A program made the position numbers and the translations under genes. Shown here one piece after another: positions 48,826 through 56,627 of a stretch of 64,000 nucleotides of DNA. Below the pieces are notes generated by a model. The model was not told the DNA's origin. It made no database searches and saw only the letters and a program-made list of their open reading frames with translations. The stretch is from JAGQIB01 sp041393395 (GTDB lineage Bacteria; ARS69), in the NCBI GenBank assembly GCA_041393395.1, contig JAWKKG010000005.1, positions 434,001-498,000 on the forward strand, given 5' to 3'. Position 1 is the first letter of the stretch, and each line of letters starts with the position of its first letter.

Positions 48826-51669
48826 TCAGAGCGCCGGCCCCGAGGAATCCGCCGCGGTCGACCGCAGCTGCTCGAGTGCGTCACTCAGGTCCTCGAGCTG
48901 CTCGGCCGCCTCGGGGAATCGCTTCCCGGCCTGCAGGTCCAGGTACTCCTCGAACGCCTCCGACGCGCGCCGGATCAGATCCTCGCGATCCCCGCGAGTG
49001 CGCGCGCCCCGGTCGGCCGAGCTCGCGGACCGGATCGACGGCGAGGCGCCCCCGATCAGGCCGCGGATCGCCTCGTCGAAGGTCTCGCCGTAGCTCAGGT
49101 CGTCCTGGTGCATGACCACGACCAGTCGGAGCTCCGGGTAGGCGGCGGTCTCCGCCTGCAGGTAGATCGGCTCCACGTACAGCAGCGACCGGTCCAGGGG
49201 AATCGCCAGGACGTTGCCGCGGATGACCCGCGAGCCGCGCTGATCCCACAGGCTGAGCTGCCCGGAGAGGAAGCGATCCTGGTCGATCTTCGTCTCGACC
49301 TGCTGCGGGCCGAGCACGTGCTGGTCTTTCGGGAACTTGTACGTGAACAGGCGGCCGTAGTCCTCGCCGTCGCACATGCCGGCGATCCAGCCGATCAGCA
49401 CCTGGCGGTTCTTCGGCGTGAACGGCAGCATCAGCACGAAGCCGGTCTTGCGGGCGCCCGGCGGCTGCCACATCACGTAGTAGGGCTCCACCGGCTGGAT
49501 GCGGGAGTAGTACTTCTCCGTCGCCCGCACCCAGAGGTCCTCCTGGTTGTAGAAGACCTCGGGATCGCGCATGTGGTACTTCGCGTACACGAGGGCCTGC
49601 GCGAGAAGGAGGTCGCACGGGTAGCGGACGTGCGCGGCGAGCTCGGCCGGCATGTCCTCCCGATCCCGGAACAGCTCGGGGAAGATGGCGCGCCACGCCC
49701 GGATCAGGGCGTCGTCCGGGTCGAACACGTAGAAGTGGACGTCGCCTTCGTAGGCGTCCACGATGACCTTGACGGAGTTGCGCACGTAGTTGACCCCGCG
49801 CAGCGTGGGCACGGTGTTCCCCACCACGCTCCCGCCGGCCGCTCCGCCCCGGGTCTCGATCTCCTCCCGCGAGTCGTAGGGCTCGCTGTACGGATACGCC
49901 GAGGACGTGGTGTAGGCGTCGACGATCCAGAACAGTCGCCCGTCCGCGATCGCGATGTACGGATCCGAATCCAGCGTGAGGAACGGCGCCAGCGTCTTCA
50001 CGCGGTCGACCACGCGACGGTGGAACATCACGCGGCTCCCGTCGCGCGGATAGTCCGAGAGGAAGAGGCGCGTTCCGTCGAACTTCCAGCCGAACAGGAA
50101 CCGACGGGCGATCCCGTCGATCGGGACGCCGCCCGTGCCCGCGTAGCGCACATAGGCGTTCTCGTCGCCCTTGGGATAGTCGAACTCATCCTCGCGGGAG
50201 TTCACCACGACGTGACCGTCGGTCCGCTCGCCGTAGTAGATCTCCGGCCGCTCGAGTTCGAGCTCGGCACGCTCCGCCACCGGGGGAATGTCGCGCACCA
50301 GGAGGTCGGGACGCCCGTCGGGAGTGAACTCGTTCACGGGTGCCAGCGTCACGCCGTAGCCGTGCGTGTACTTGAAGCGGCGGTTGACGAACGTACGGCT
50401 TTCCTGCGGCAGATTCGCCGGGACCATCTCGCGTGCCGAGATCATCACCTGACGGTAGTCGGACCCGAGCCGGTAGCGATCCACGTCCACGTCGGCGAAC
50501 TCGTAGTACAGGCGGATCTCCTGGAACTGGCGGTACACCGCATCGAGCGCGCGCCAGTCCCACAGACGCACCTCGCCCAGGAGCGGTCCGTCGGTCTCGA
50601 CGGTGGCGGCCGAGAGCGAATCGCTCACGGGGAACTCGCGCTCCTCGACCGTGTCGAGCCCGAATCCCGCGCGGGTGAAGCGGATCGCGCGCTCGAGGTA
50701 CGGCTTCTCGCGCGTGATCTCGCTCGGTTCGACCCGGAGCCACTGCATTATGCCCGGCACCACCCCGAGGATCACGATCCACACCGCGATCGCCGTCGCC
50801 CAGGGGACCGCGTAGCCCGTGGTCTGCCGCCGCACCGGATCGTCGCGGCCGAACCGGGAGCCGATCCGTTCGCGCCACCCGTGCCGCGACGTGACGATTC
50901 CCGCCGCCAGGATCACGAGCGCCGCGAGCCAGAACATCGGGAGGCGCACGTTCGCGTCGACCCAGCCGGCGCCGTGCACGACCCCCCAGTCGGACCGCAC
51001 GAGGTCGAACCCGTCGAAGACCTTCTGGTACGCGAGCACGACCGCGAACACGAGCAGCGTGATCCCGGCCGCCCGCTGGGTGGCCCCGCTCACGGCCACG
51101 GGCTTCGCGTGGGCCTGGCCACGCTGCCGCGGTTGCTCCGCGATCGCGCGCCCGACGATCGCGAGGCCGGCCACCACCACGACGATCATCGCGAGCGCGA
51201 GCAGCCCGTGCAGGAACGGGAGCGTGAACAGGTAGAATCCCGTGCTCAGTCCGTGCAGGGGCTCCACCCGATCGGTGGGCACGCGGTGCCACCACATCTG
51301 GAACGTTTCCCAGCTGCGCGCGCCCCACCCCGCCGCGAACACCGCGGCGACGGCGGGGACGAGCCATCGCTCCGCCCGGGAACGATCCCCGAGCGGCTTC
51401 GTCAGCAGGGCGACGAGGGCGGCGGCCGCCATGGCCGCGACCGCCGCGAGACCGAGCCGGGTGCCGACCTCCGTCCAGAACCGGTCGGCGTAGCCGAGCT
51501 GACGGAACCACAGGAGCTCGCCCACGAAGTCGAGCGCGCCGAAACCGACGGCGGTGACCACGATCAAACCGACCCCCGCCCCGAGGATCGGCGTGCTTCC
51601 CCGGCGGGAGCCGTGGATCGCCGCCGCCAGTCCGAGGCCGATGAGCAGGAGAATGATCGCGATGTACAT
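48826..51669 (-). CDS. UPF0182 family membrane protein
   Basis: 947 residues. About seven membrane helices fill the first ~310 residues (IAIILLLIGLGLAAAIHG, and LLWFRQLGYADRFWTE between two of them). A large soluble part follows with TNRxF-like RTFVNRRFKYTHGYG and PYYVMWQPPG, the family's hallmark segments. Function is unknown; the family is widespread and always a long integral membrane protein. A low-complexity acidic C-terminal tail (ELEQL-like AAEQLEDLSDALEQLR) is present. The length is normal. Confidence 0.9.
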   Translation of the reverse strand: MYIAIILLLIGLGLAAAIHGSRRGSTPILGAGVGLIVVTAVGFGALDFVGELLWFRQLGYADRFWTEVGTRLGLAAVAAMAAAALVALLTKPLGDRSRAERWLVPAVAAVFAAGWGARSWETFQMWWHRVPTDRVEPLHGLSTGFYLFTLPFLHGLLALAMIVVVVAGLAIVGRAIAEQPRQRGQAHAKPVAVSGATQRAAGITLLVFAVVLAYQKVFDGFDLVRSDWGVVHGAGWVDANVRLPMFWLAALVILAAGIVTSRHGWRERIGSRFGRDDPVRRQTTGYAVPWATAIAVWIVILGVVPGIMQWLRVEPSEITREKPYLERAIRFTRAGFGLDTVEEREFPVSDSLSAATVETDGPLLGEVRLWDWRALDAVYRQFQEIRLYYEFADVDVDRYRLGSDYRQVMISAREMVPANLPQESRTFVNRRFKYTHGYGVTLAPVNEFTPDGRPDLLVRDIPPVAERAELELERPEIYYGERTDGHVVVNSREDEFDYPKGDENAYVRYAGTGGVPIDGIARRFLFGWKFDGTRLFLSDYPRDGSRVMFHRRVVDRVKTLAPFLTLDSDPYIAIADGRLFWIVDAYTTSSAYPYSEPYDSREEIETRGGAAGGSVVGNTVPTLRGVNYVRNSVKVIVDAYEGDVHFYVFDPDDALIRAWRAIFPELFRDREDMPAELAAHVRYPCDLLLAQALVYAKYHMRDPEVFYNQEDLWVRATEKYYSRIQPVEPYYVMWQPPGARKTGFVLMLPFTPKNRQVLIGWIAGMCDGEDYGRLFTYKFPKDQHVLGPQQVETKIDQDRFLSGQLSLWDQRGSRVIRGNVLAIPLDRSLLYVEPIYLQAETAAYPELRLVVVMHQDDLSYGETFDEAIRGLIGGASPSIRSASSADRGARTRGDREDLIRRASEAFEEYLDLQAGKRFPEAAEQLEDLSDALEQLRSTAADSSGPAL

Positions 51670-51741
51670 GGAAACGCCTCCGGTTCGTGCGTATTCCTCC
51701 GCGCCGCAGCCGCGGCGGTCCGCCGCGGCCCGGCCGGGGTA

Positions 51742-52347
51742 CTACGGCATGCGCCCCTCGAAAGCGATCTGCTCGACCGGCTTGCGATCGCTGGGTTCCT
51801 CCCGCTCCTGGAGCTTCTCGGGCAGGTCCTCCGCCGAACCGGGGCGCCCCACGGCCACCATGGCCTCGACCTCGAACTCGTCCGGGATCTCCAGCGTGCG
51901 GCGCGCGGCGTCGTAGTCGAATCCCTGCATGCCGTGGACCACGAGCTCCATCGCGGTGCCCTGCAGCGCGAGGTTCTGCCACGCGGCTCCGCAGTCGAAC
52001 GAGTGGGTTCGAGCGGGCTTCCCGTTCCGCTCGAAGTTCTTGCGGGACACCACCACGATCAGCGCGGCCGCGTCCTTCGCCCACGTCCGGTTCGCGACTC
52101 CGAGCAGGTCCAGGAAGCGCTCCCAGTCCGCGGAGCCCCGGCGCGCGTAGAGAAAGCGCCAGGGTTGCGCGTTGTAGGAGGACGGAGCCCATCGCGCCGC
52201 CTCGAACAGCGACAGGAGCTCCTCCTCCGTGAGGTCCTCGCCCGTCATCGCGCGAGGCGACCACCTCGCGACGAGGAGCGGGTGGACCTCGTGGTCCGGT
52301 CGGCGACGTTCCACCGCATCGATCTCGTCGACGTTCAGGCTTCTCAT
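51742..52347 (-). CDS. Nitroreductase family FMN oxidoreductase
   Basis: 201 residues. N-terminal RRPDHEVHPLLVARWSPRAM and FEAARWAPSSYNAQPWRFLYARR are the FMN-binding signature of the nitroreductase fold. A helical middle (AKDAAALIVVVSRK, SFDCGAAWQNLALQGTAMEL) and a C-terminal VEAMVAVGRPGSAEDLPEKL complete it. It probably reduces nitro or quinone compounds with NAD(P)H. A GGAGGAG site precedes the ATG. Confidence 0.9.
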   Translation of the reverse strand: MRSLNVDEIDAVERRRPDHEVHPLLVARWSPRAMTGEDLTEEELLSLFEAARWAPSSYNAQPWRFLYARRGSADWERFLDLLGVANRTWAKDAAALIVVVSRKNFERNGKPARTHSFDCGAAWQNLALQGTAMELVVHGMQGFDYDAARRTLEIPDEFEVEAMVAVGRPGSAEDLPEKLQEREEPSDRKPVEQIAFEGRMP

Positions 52348-52417
52348 GCCGGTCTCCTCCGGGGCGACGGTTCTCGTAAGACTTTCACGCGAATCCTTGT
52401 AGGAGCTGCGACCGCGC

Positions 52418-52915
52418 TCACGACGGCTGTCGGACTTGTGGATTCACGTGGGAGTGGGCGAGTTCGGTCAGCTGCTTGTTCATCCCGCCGTCGTGATCCA
52501 GGATTCCCTGCAGCGTCTGCTCGGCTCCGGAGTCGCCGAGCATGCGCGCGTACGTCCGCACCGCACCGAATCCGGCGAGCTCGTAGTGCTCCATGCGCTG
52601 GGCGTTCGCGATGAGACCCGCGTCCTTCACCTGATCGTCCGCGTCCGCCTCCATCATCTCGTCGCACTCGCGGACCAGACCGGCCATTCCCCGGCACACC
52701 TTCCCCTCCGGCTCCTCGCCCAGGTCCTGGAACAGACGCTTCAGTCCCTCCACGTGCTCGCGCGTGGTGTTGCGGTGTTCGCCGAGCATCGACTTGAGCG
52801 CCTCGTCCGACGCCGCCTGCTCCATGCGGGGCAGCCGGTCGAGCATCTGCTTCTTCGCGCTGTGCAGGTCGCGGAGCTCATGAACGTAGAGCTGCCGCAG
52901 ATTCTCCAAACGCAT
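52418..52915 (-). CDS. DUF892 (YciE/YciF ferritin-like) protein
   Basis: 165 residues forming the four-helix DUF892 bundle. Helix segments are LRQLYVHELRDLHSAKKQML, SMLGEHRNTTREHVEGLKRL, RMEHYELAGFGAVRTYARML and LDHDGGMNKQLTELAHSHVN. The Glu/His residues E13, H54, E57, E111 and H112 resemble the di-iron set of the ferritin-like superfamily. Family members are stress-induced and their reaction is unknown. Confidence 0.88.
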   Translation of the reverse strand: MRLENLRQLYVHELRDLHSAKKQMLDRLPRMEQAASDEALKSMLGEHRNTTREHVEGLKRLFQDLGEEPEGKVCRGMAGLVRECDEMMEADADDQVKDAGLIANAQRMEHYELAGFGAVRTYARMLGDSGAEQTLQGILDHDGGMNKQLTELAHSHVNPQVRQPS

Positions 52916-53181
52916 CGAGTCCTCCCGCGTTTCCGGGGTCGCGCTCGCGGCAACGCTTGCGCGCGGCGCGTTCCCTCTCTCGCCTGTTGTGAAGTGCAAG
53001 CGCCATGCCGGACGACGAGGCACCCCGTGCGGACGCGTCGTCGGCCGTTTCCGGCTGGAACGCTTCTTGCGCCGTTCACGGAACGCACGGGAAGAGTCGG
53101 GGCGGATCGCTGCGATTCCCTTCGTCGGCGGATTCCCGCGACAAGGTCGATCGGAACGAATTACCGAAGGAGGTAGGAATC

Positions 53182-53385
53182 ATGGAGAGTCCGGATCCTC
53201 GGGTGCCGCCCGAGCGCAAGCGCGATCCCACGAAGCAACCCGACCCGAATCCACCTTCGCTGCCTCCGGACCCGACCCGTCCCGGTCCGCGGCCCGGTTC
53301 GCGGCCGACCCCGCCCCCGGACTCGCCCGATCCCCCCCGTTCGCCCGATCCCCCCGATCCCCGCCGGGGAATCACGTCCGAGTGA
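53182..53385 (+). CDS. Small proline-rich protein upstream of nhaA
   Basis: 67 residues, about a third proline, with no hydrophobic segment (PDPRVPPERKRDPTKQPD and similar). An exact AAGGAGGT site, the strongest Shine-Dalgarno in the window, precedes the ATG by 6 nt. Its TGA overlaps the GTG of nhaA (GTGA), so it is translated together with the antiporter and may be a leader peptide for it. Proline stalling at poly-Pro pairs (PPP, PP) would make it a candidate translation-level regulator. Function is inference. Confidence 0.5.
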   Translation: MESPDPRVPPERKRDPTKQPDPNPPSLPPDPTRPGPRPGSRPTPPPDSPDPPRSPDPPDPRRGITSE

Positions 53386-54824
53386 GATTCGCGATCGACC
53401 ATCGACGACGTCGCCCGATCGAGGGAATCGTCTGGCCGTTCCGGCAATTCGCGAAGAACCAGACCTCGAGCGGCCTCGTGCTTCTCGGGTGCGCACTGGC
53501 CGCCGTGATCTGGGCGAACTCGCCGTGGGCCCGGTCCTACCACGAGCTGTGGCATCTGCCCGCGCGGATCGGGATCGGTTCGCTGCACCTCGAGAAGTCG
53601 CTCCGCCACTGGATCAACGACGGTCTGATGGCCGTGTTCTTCTTCGTGGTGGGCCTCGAGATCAAGCGGGAGATCCTCGTGGGCGAGCTCTCCACCCGGA
53701 GACAGGCGATCCTGCCCGTCGTCGCCGCGCTCGGCGGCATGGCGATCCCGGCCGCGCTCTATCTCGCGTGCAATCGGGGCGGCGAGACGATCGACGGCTG
53801 GGGTATTCCCATGGCCACCGACATCGCGTTCGTGCTCGGCGTGCTCGCGTTGCTCGGCCGCCGCGTTCCGACCGCGCTCAAGGTGTTCCTCGCCGCGGTG
53901 GCGATCCTCGATGACCTCGGTGCGATCGTGATCATCGCGGTCGGCTACTCTCGGGGGATCTCGCTCGGCGCGCTCGCGGTGGGACTCCTGTTTCTGGCGT
54001 CGCTCGTGGGAGCGAACCTCCTGCACGTGCGCAGCCCGGTGCCCTACGGCCTCCTGGGTCTCGGCCTCTGGGTCGCCCTGCTGCAGAGCGGCGTGCATCC
54101 CACCATCGCGGGCGCGCTCACCGCCCTCACGATCCCGGCGCGTCCCGTCCTCGACGACCGGGAGTTCCTCCGCCACGGCCGGCAGCTCCTGGGCGAGTTC
54201 GAGCGCGGCGGCGAGGCCACGGCCCTGAAGGACGAACGGAAGCTCTCCGCGGCCCAGCAGATGGAAGACGTGTGTGAGCAAATCGAGACGCCGTTGCAGC
54301 GGTTCGAGCACACGCTCTCGCCGTGGGTCAGCTTCCTGGTGATGCCGCTGTTCGCGCTCGCGAACGCCGGGGTCACGGTCCGCGCGGATCTGTGGACGGC
54401 GGGAGCCCGGCCGATCATGCTCGGCGTGCTGGCGGGCCTGGTCGTGGGCAAGCCGCTCGGGATCCTGCTCTTCTCCTGGGCGGCCACGCGCATCCGCGCC
54501 GCCTCCCTGCCGAGCGGGGTCGGCTGGCCACAGCTCGCGGGTGTCGCCTGGCTCGGCGGCATCGGATTCACGATGTCGATCTTCATCTCCCACCTCGCGT
54601 TTCGCGGCGCGGAGATGGAGGAGGCGAAGGTCGCGATCCTAGTGGCGTCGACGCTCGCGTCGCTCGGAGGCCTGTCCGTGCTGCACCGGGTGCTGCCGCC
54701 GCGCGACGCCGCCGGAGCCGATCGAGCCGCTCCCGCGGAGCCCGCAGCGAACGCGCCCGGCGGCGGATTCCGGCCCAAGGATCCGCCCGGCGTGCGATCC
54801 GCCGGAACACGTTCTTCACCGTGA
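53382..54824 (+). CDS. nhaA: Na+/H+ antiporter NhaA
   Basis: 480 residues. Expels Na+ in exchange for H+. Family motifs: SGLVLLGCALAAVIWANSPW, WINDGLMAVFFFVVGLEIKRE, GWGIPMATDIAFVLGVLALL and AILDDLGAIVIIAVGYS, the last containing the paired Asp needed for ion binding (~residues 182-183). Late segments are PLFALANAGVTV and GGIGFTMSIFISHLAF. The conserved part ends near 54690, so the ~45-residue tail is unusual; it overlaps the oppositely oriented LigD gene. The GTG start overlaps the preceding gene's stop. Confidence 0.92.
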   Translation: MRFAIDHRRRRPIEGIVWPFRQFAKNQTSSGLVLLGCALAAVIWANSPWARSYHELWHLPARIGIGSLHLEKSLRHWINDGLMAVFFFVVGLEIKREILVGELSTRRQAILPVVAALGGMAIPAALYLACNRGGETIDGWGIPMATDIAFVLGVLALLGRRVPTALKVFLAAVAILDDLGAIVIIAVGYSRGISLGALAVGLLFLASLVGANLLHVRSPVPYGLLGLGLWVALLQSGVHPTIAGALTALTIPARPVLDDREFLRHGRQLLGEFERGGEATALKDERKLSAAQQMEDVCEQIETPLQRFEHTLSPWVSFLVMPLFALANAGVTVRADLWTAGARPIMLGVLAGLVVGKPLGILLFSWAATRIRAASLPSGVGWPQLAGVAWLGGIGFTMSIFISHLAFRGAEMEEAKVAILVASTLASLGGLSVLHRVLPPRDAAGADRAAPAEPAANAPGGGFRPKDPPGVRSAGTRSSP

Positions 54825-55620
54825 AATCCCGCGCCCCGATCCCGGGGTGCTCGAGATCCTCCCAGGCCACCGGCGCCGCGACCGGCGCGCCGGACCGCGC
54901 GCGCACCGACCACGGCGCCACCGCCGTCTGGCCGTAGGCGTTCCGGGCGACATCCAGGTACACGCGCCCGCCCCGACGGCCTTTCCGCTGCTCCGTGGTG
55001 AGCTCCGCGTCGTGTCGCGAGGCGAGGAAGTCCATGGCCGCCCGCGCGAACGCGCGAACGGCGTCGAAATCGTCGCTCCGGTCCAGCGGCGCGACGACGT
55101 GCACCCCGCGCGATCCCGTGAGCTTCGGAAACGAGACGACTCCGAGTTCCTCGAACAGGTCCCGCACGCGCAGGGCCGCACGACGCGCCGGCTCGAAGGC
55201 GCGCCCGGGCGGATCGATGTCGACGACGAGCAGATCCGGATGGCGGAGACGATCGCGCCGCGAGAGCCACGGGTGCAGGCTGACGGTCGCCTGGTTCGCC
55301 AGGTACGCGAGCGTCGCCTTGCCGCGGGCGACCGTCAGTTCCTGCTTTCCTGTCGCGGTATCCACGTCCACCGGAACGGTCGCGATCCAGTCCGGGAAGT
55401 GATCGCCGACCTGCTTCTGGTAGAAGCCCTCCGCGCGGATGCCGTCGGGGAAGCGCCGGAGCACGAGCGCGCGCTCGCGGACATGCGGCAGCAGATGCTC
55501 GGCGATCCGCTCGTGGTAGTCGATGAGGGCGCCCTTCGTGAGGCCCGCCGCCGGGAACAGGATCTTGTCCTCGCGCGACGTCTCGACCGAGCGCCTCCCG
55601 TAGGATCTGGTCGGCACCAT
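54583..55620 (-). CDS. LigD-type DNA polymerase/primase domain protein
   Basis: 345 residues of the archaeo-eukaryotic-primase-like LigD polymerase domain, as used in bacterial end joining. Motif I is VVDIDPPG near residue 136 (two catalytic Asp), motif II TGSRGVHVVAP and motif III VYLDVARNAYGQTAVAPWSV. The family C-terminus is FTVKNVFRRIARRADPWAG and RARSLRAPRERL, after which ~60 Arg/Pro-rich residues are read from the antisense of nhaA. Ligase and Ku genes are absent here. The convergent overlap with nhaA is 242 bp. Confidence 0.85.
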   Translation of the reverse strand: MVPTRSYGRRSVETSREDKILFPAAGLTKGALIDYHERIAEHLLPHVRERALVLRRFPDGIRAEGFYQKQVGDHFPDWIATVPVDVDTATGKQELTVARGKATLAYLANQATVSLHPWLSRRDRLRHPDLLVVDIDPPGRAFEPARRAALRVRDLFEELGVVSFPKLTGSRGVHVVAPLDRSDDFDAVRAFARAAMDFLASRHDAELTTEQRKGRRGGRVYLDVARNAYGQTAVAPWSVRARSGAPVAAPVAWEDLEHPGIGARDFTVKNVFRRIARRADPWAGIRRRARSLRAPRERLDRLRRRRAAAAPGAARTGLRATRASTPLGSRPSPPPSPRRETRGGR

Positions 55621-55645
55621 CCGCCTTCTTCGCCTCCTGCGGCAC

Positions 55646-56044
55646 CTAGAGGTAGCTGAGAATCGCGATGACCAGGAACGCCGCGAGGAGCCCCCAGAAG
55701 AACGGCCCGAATCCCTCGCGCCGCTGCAGCGTTCGAACTTCCCTCTCCTGAACCGGCTCCTCGGGCCGTGGCTGCCGCCTTCGCGGCGGCAGCGTCGCGA
55801 CCAGGACGAGCGCCACCAGGATGCCGACGATCGCGAACGGCGCGGCGGAGGTGGCGCCCCAGGCCAGGCCGTGTCCGATCCACCGCCCGCCGGCCCACCC
55901 GGCGAAAAGGAGAACGAGGAAGAAGAAGAGGTATGCGGCGCCCGCGGAGCTGTCTTCCCGCCTTCGCCAGCCGAGCAGGCCGACGAAGAGGGCGCTCATG
56001 GCGATTGCGACGATCAGTGCGATCAGCAGATCGATCAGTATCAC
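55646..56044 (-). CDS. Small membrane protein of unknown function
   Basis: 132 residues from GTG, with four hydrophobic segments: ILIDLLIALIVAIAMSALFV, AAYLFFFLVLLFAGWAGG, APFAIVGILVALVLVATL and a C-terminal FFWGLLAAFLVIAILSYL. A charged linker (PPRRRQPRPEEPVQEREV) separates the third from the last helix. No family is recognised. It lies 25 nt upstream of the LigD gene in the same direction. Confidence 0.6.
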   Translation of the reverse strand: MILIDLLIALIVAIAMSALFVGLLGWRRREDSSAGAAYLFFFLVLLFAGWAGGRWIGHGLAWGATSAAPFAIVGILVALVLVATLPPRRRQPRPEEPVQEREVRTLQRREGFGPFFWGLLAAFLVIAILSYL

Positions 56045-56212
56045 TTTCCGTCCCCCCGGGATCCGGAGTGCCGTCGCGGCACCCACCTCGGGAAGAGGGT
56101 GGCAAGACGCGCGCCAAGGCGCGGTCCCGGAACCGGTATGCGACTTGCGTTGCTCTCCACGATCGCGCCTTCGGTGGGTCGCGATCCGCAACCCGTATCG
56201 GGGAGGTTCATC

Positions 56213-56599
56213 ATGGGTATCCAGATCGAGGAGCTCGGCCGGGCCGCGCTCGAGGTACGAATCAACGGCTCGCTCGCGAAGGACGACTATCAGGAGTTCG
56301 TTCCGGCGGCGGAGGAGCGGATCCGGCAGCACGGCAAGCTGCACCTGCTCGTGCGCGTCGATTCGTTCAAGGGATGGTCGCCGGCGGCGCTCTGGGAGGA
56401 TCTCAAGTTCGACATGCATCACTACGGCGACGTCGATCGGCTGGCGCTCGTCTCCCCGGATGAGTCACAGGAGTGGATTGCCACGATCTCGCGGCCGTTC
56501 ACGGGGGCCGAGGTTCGCTTCTTTCCGCAGAAGAACCTCGCCTCCGCCCGCGGCTGGGTCGTCGGTTCCGAGAACACGGGAGCGCCCTCGTCCTTGTAA
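56213..56599 (+). CDS. STAS/SpoIIAA-like protein
   Basis: 128 residues with the SpoIIAA-like pattern: LEVRINGSLAKDDYQEF, then LHLLVRVDSFKGWSPAALWE, KFDMHHYGDVDRLALVS and SRPFTGAEVRFFPQ. These proteins bind small molecules or lipids or act in partner switching; no partner gene is adjacent. A GGGAGG site precedes ATG 56213. It converges on the aconitase gene with a 28-bp gap. Confidence 0.85.
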   Translation: MGIQIEELGRAALEVRINGSLAKDDYQEFVPAAEERIRQHGKLHLLVRVDSFKGWSPAALWEDLKFDMHHYGDVDRLALVSPDESQEWIATISRPFTGAEVRFFPQKNLASARGWVVGSENTGAPSSL

Positions 56600-56627
56600 G
56601 GATGCGCGACGTCGGCTTGAACATCTT

